The translations under genes and the position numbers were made by a program. Positions 62,035-64,000 of a DNA stretch of 64,000 bases are shown here, in pieces. The stretch is from Manis javanica (Eukaryota; Chordata; Mammalia; Pholidota; Manidae). The notes beneath the pieces are model-generated. The model had not been told where the DNA came from. It saw only the letters and a list, made by a program, of their open reading frames with translations, and searched no databases. The stretch is from contig NC_133167.1 in the NCBI RefSeq assembly GCF_040802235.1, positions 17,104,501 to 17,168,500 of the forward strand, given 5' to 3'. The stretch's first letter is position 1; each line of letters starts with the position of its first letter.

Positions 62035-63417
62035 TTTAATTCCATAAGTCTTTCCCCGCCTCCCTCCTCCCCTCCATTCCCACTGTGCTGCAGTGCTGGT
62101 CCTTGGTCCAGTTACAGGGATGGAAACAGATCAGTTGTACTGTCTGGGGGGTTCTCAGAAGGCAGCCAAAGAACTGAGGTCGGTTTCCAAAGAACTGGAG
62201 AGGGGGCGAGCAGCAACCAGCAAGTACTGGGTTCACGAGGCACACAGCTCAAGTGAAAACCTCTGAGCCAAGCTCTCCCATCTTGTGCTTCCCTTGGGCT
62301 TCTCCTGGAAGAGTAGCACTTCTGGTCCAGGCGCTTGTGTCCTTTGAGATCTCCATTGGTTCGGTTCAGACAGTCAACTTTACTCAAACTCTCACCATTT
62401 CCTGAGTCTTGGGGAGGGAGGTAGATTCAGTTAAGAGTACAGAAATTTAATCAGTGGTCTAACTGGAAACCCATCCTACAATGGTGACTGCTTCTGAAAC
62501 CCATCCACCATGTCACCAGCCTGCTCGCCCTAGCAACCTCTGAGCCAGGGCCCACTAATCAGAGACAGCAAAGGGAATAAGCGGAACACGAGACTTCCTG
62601 TTATGGGGAAATCACAGCTCCTTCCACCCACCCCCTGGACTGTGTCTCTTGGTGTATGGATATAGACATAATCCTGTAGCAACTGGAATCATCGAGGTTC
62701 CTTCACTGGAACCATGGGAAATTCAGCAGTTCACAAAACCTCTCATCTCACAGAGAGCTGAGAGCCAACATCCATGAGAGCAAAATCTAGAAGGTTAACA
62801 AGGTCAGAACAGGAAGCCCTAGGACTACGTCTTAGGTGTGTCCATGAAAGGATAAGTGATCTGGAGGTGGTGAAGCCCCAAGACTAGGCTGATAGGAAAC
62901 TGATTCATGGCATGGCCTCTCCTTGCCTGTCTACTGAGGAAATAGGAAGGTTGTCTAAGTGGCTCCACAGAACTGGGGTGCGGGTGGAGGGGGAGGTGTG
63001 TAACCTGAAGAAATGAGCACCCTCAGAGGAAGCTCCTCAATTACAGACAAAGGACTTCAGGCCCAAATATGTTCAGTATGTTTTCTCCCCTTAAGCTATA
63101 ACTCAATTACTGCACCAAGGCCTAAAACAAACCACACATGGCTCTCTAAAGGTACAAACCAAACCCTGCTTTATAAGGCTGAGTGGCCATCATTGGCTTC
63201 TCTGCTGAAATATGAGGTACCAGCCAGTGAACTTTCCTCACCTTCTCCCCATCCCCACCACCCCTCCAGCTCTCCAGATACACATCTTCTGCACTTCAAA
63301 AAAATACTCTGAGAAGGGGCCAGGTGGAGGAAGTCGGGGCTGGGCTGGCCAGCCGGCCGGTTCCCATGAGGTAGCTAACACTGGTGCTCCTGGGCAGGAG
63401 CTGTGGAGAGAGGACTG
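62035..63417 (-). other. TTLL4: Probable TTLL4 3' untranslated region and downstream flank
   Basis: Mostly unique sequence directly after the TTLL4 stop on the minus strand. There is no AATAAA, but ATTAAA variants occur at 62446-62451 and 62035-62040. Which is used, if either, cannot be told from sequence. Confidence 0.4.
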
Positions 63418-63676
63418 TCATGGGCTCACAGCAGCCAGGAGGGAGTCACCAGTCGACTGAGAGACAGGGGAAGCACAGAGTCTCGAACTCCGCCCAGAGT
63501 ACTTGATCATAGGTACCACCTGGGTGGAAAGGCTAGGCTCTTTACTGCTATCTTCACTGTCCTTTGAGGAACTGGGTTTCCTGGGGAAAGGGGAAAGGCC
63601 AGGCTGGGTCTTCCTGGGCTTGGGCATGATCGCATCTTCAGACAGTGGCATGCTTCCCTTGAAGGAGCTGTGTTTT
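63418..63676 (-). CDS. TTLL4: Tubulin polyglutamylase TTLL4, terminal coding exon
   Basis: The acceptor is ctgtttcccttcag|AAAACAC (63677/63676), with a good polypyrimidine tract. The frame, entered after one base of a split codon, encodes an ~85-residue Ser/Lys/Pro-rich tail containing MPKPRKTQPGLSPFP and KPSSSKDSEDSSKEPS, ending at TGA 63418-63420. This matches the disordered C-terminus of TTLL4 as I recall it. TTLL4 adds glutamate side chains to tubulin and other proteins, and its catalytic TTL domain lies upstream, outside the window. Gene order and strand (TTLL4 then CYP27A1) fit mammalian synteny. Confidence 0.78.
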
Positions 63677-64000
63677 CTGAAGGGAAACAGGTAGGAAAAG
63701 AAATGGCTGAGATGCTGTGTAGATGAGACTTTAACCTGTGATCTACCTTCAGAGTCTGGACCAGGAATTCATAACACTATGGCATTATAAACCATAACTA
63801 CATGGAAATATAAATAATCATAAAATGTATTTTATCTGAAGGCTTGCAAGTTTAAGTGCAAGTGTGGATGTGTGAAAGCAGGAGGGCTAAAGATTTCCTG
63901 CAGCTCGAAGATCTGGTTGACAGTGGCTGTTTTTGCAGACAGTCCTGTGCTCCAGCTCAGCTTCACTGGGTGTACCAGGAGCACTGGGAAGAAGCTGTGC
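63677..64000 (-). other. TTLL4: TTLL4 last intron (partial)
   Basis: Upstream of the terminal exon on the gene strand. An open frame occurs in 63880-64000 on the minus strand but has no donor that fits and no TTLL similarity, so I treat it as intron. Confidence 0.5.

Noticed and set aside
63880-64000. Open minus-strand frame as another TTLL4 exon
   Set aside because: No fitting donor site and no similarity to TTLL proteins that I can recall; the window ends before it can be tested.

Overview
This is a stretch of placental-mammal nuclear DNA. It has one complete nine-exon gene with GT-AG introns, a CpG-island promoter, ancient mammalian repeats (MIR, L2, MER5A, MER20, MaLR LTRs) and many L1 retrotransposons. 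I see no Alu, rodent B1/B2, ruminant Bov or BovB, or carnivore Can-SINE, and the young L1s have a distinctive 3' end. The lack of lineage SINEs together with that L1 tail makes me think of a pangolin (Manis-like laurasiatherian). This is recollection, not proof.

The main gene is CYP27A1 (mitochondrial sterol 27-hydroxylase) on the minus strand, with its stop codon at 3871 and its ATG at 42735. All nine coding exons can be placed with consistent phases and GT-AG borders. They total 1,608 bp including the stop (535 codons). The I-helix, ExxR and heme-cysteine motifs are present, so the gene looks functional. Intron 1 is about 30.2 kb and intron 2 about 5.9 kb; both are swollen by transposons. 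At the right edge, 63418-63676 on the minus strand, lies what is very probably the terminal coding exon of TTLL4 (tubulin polyglutamylase), the expected upstream same-strand neighbour.

Layout: 1-3600 is intergenic, with MER5A, a solo LTR with a 4-bp target duplication, and L1M and L2 debris. 3600-12299 holds CYP27A1 exons 9-2 with a 3.2-kb sense-oriented L1 in intron 2. 12300-42465 is intron 1, with nested old L1 and MaLR elements, a decayed ERV provirus at about 20.6-25.7 kb, LTRs, and a 9-kb pile of plus-strand L1s at 30.7-39.8 kb. 42400-43060 is the CpG island and exon 1. 43.2-62 kb is intergenic, with more L1s, an ERV copy that looks like a retrotransposed transcript, and a possible retrocopy flanked by 33-bp repeats. 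62-64 kb is the 3' end of TTLL4.

I found no novel enzymatic or defence system. The observations worth checking are transposon-biology events: an L1 inserted in the arm of a perfect inverted repeat, an L1 carrying a second L1 fragment past its own tail, an LTR copy ending at R plus poly(A), an unrecognised 450-bp insert inside an L1, and the 33-bp-repeat-flanked segment.
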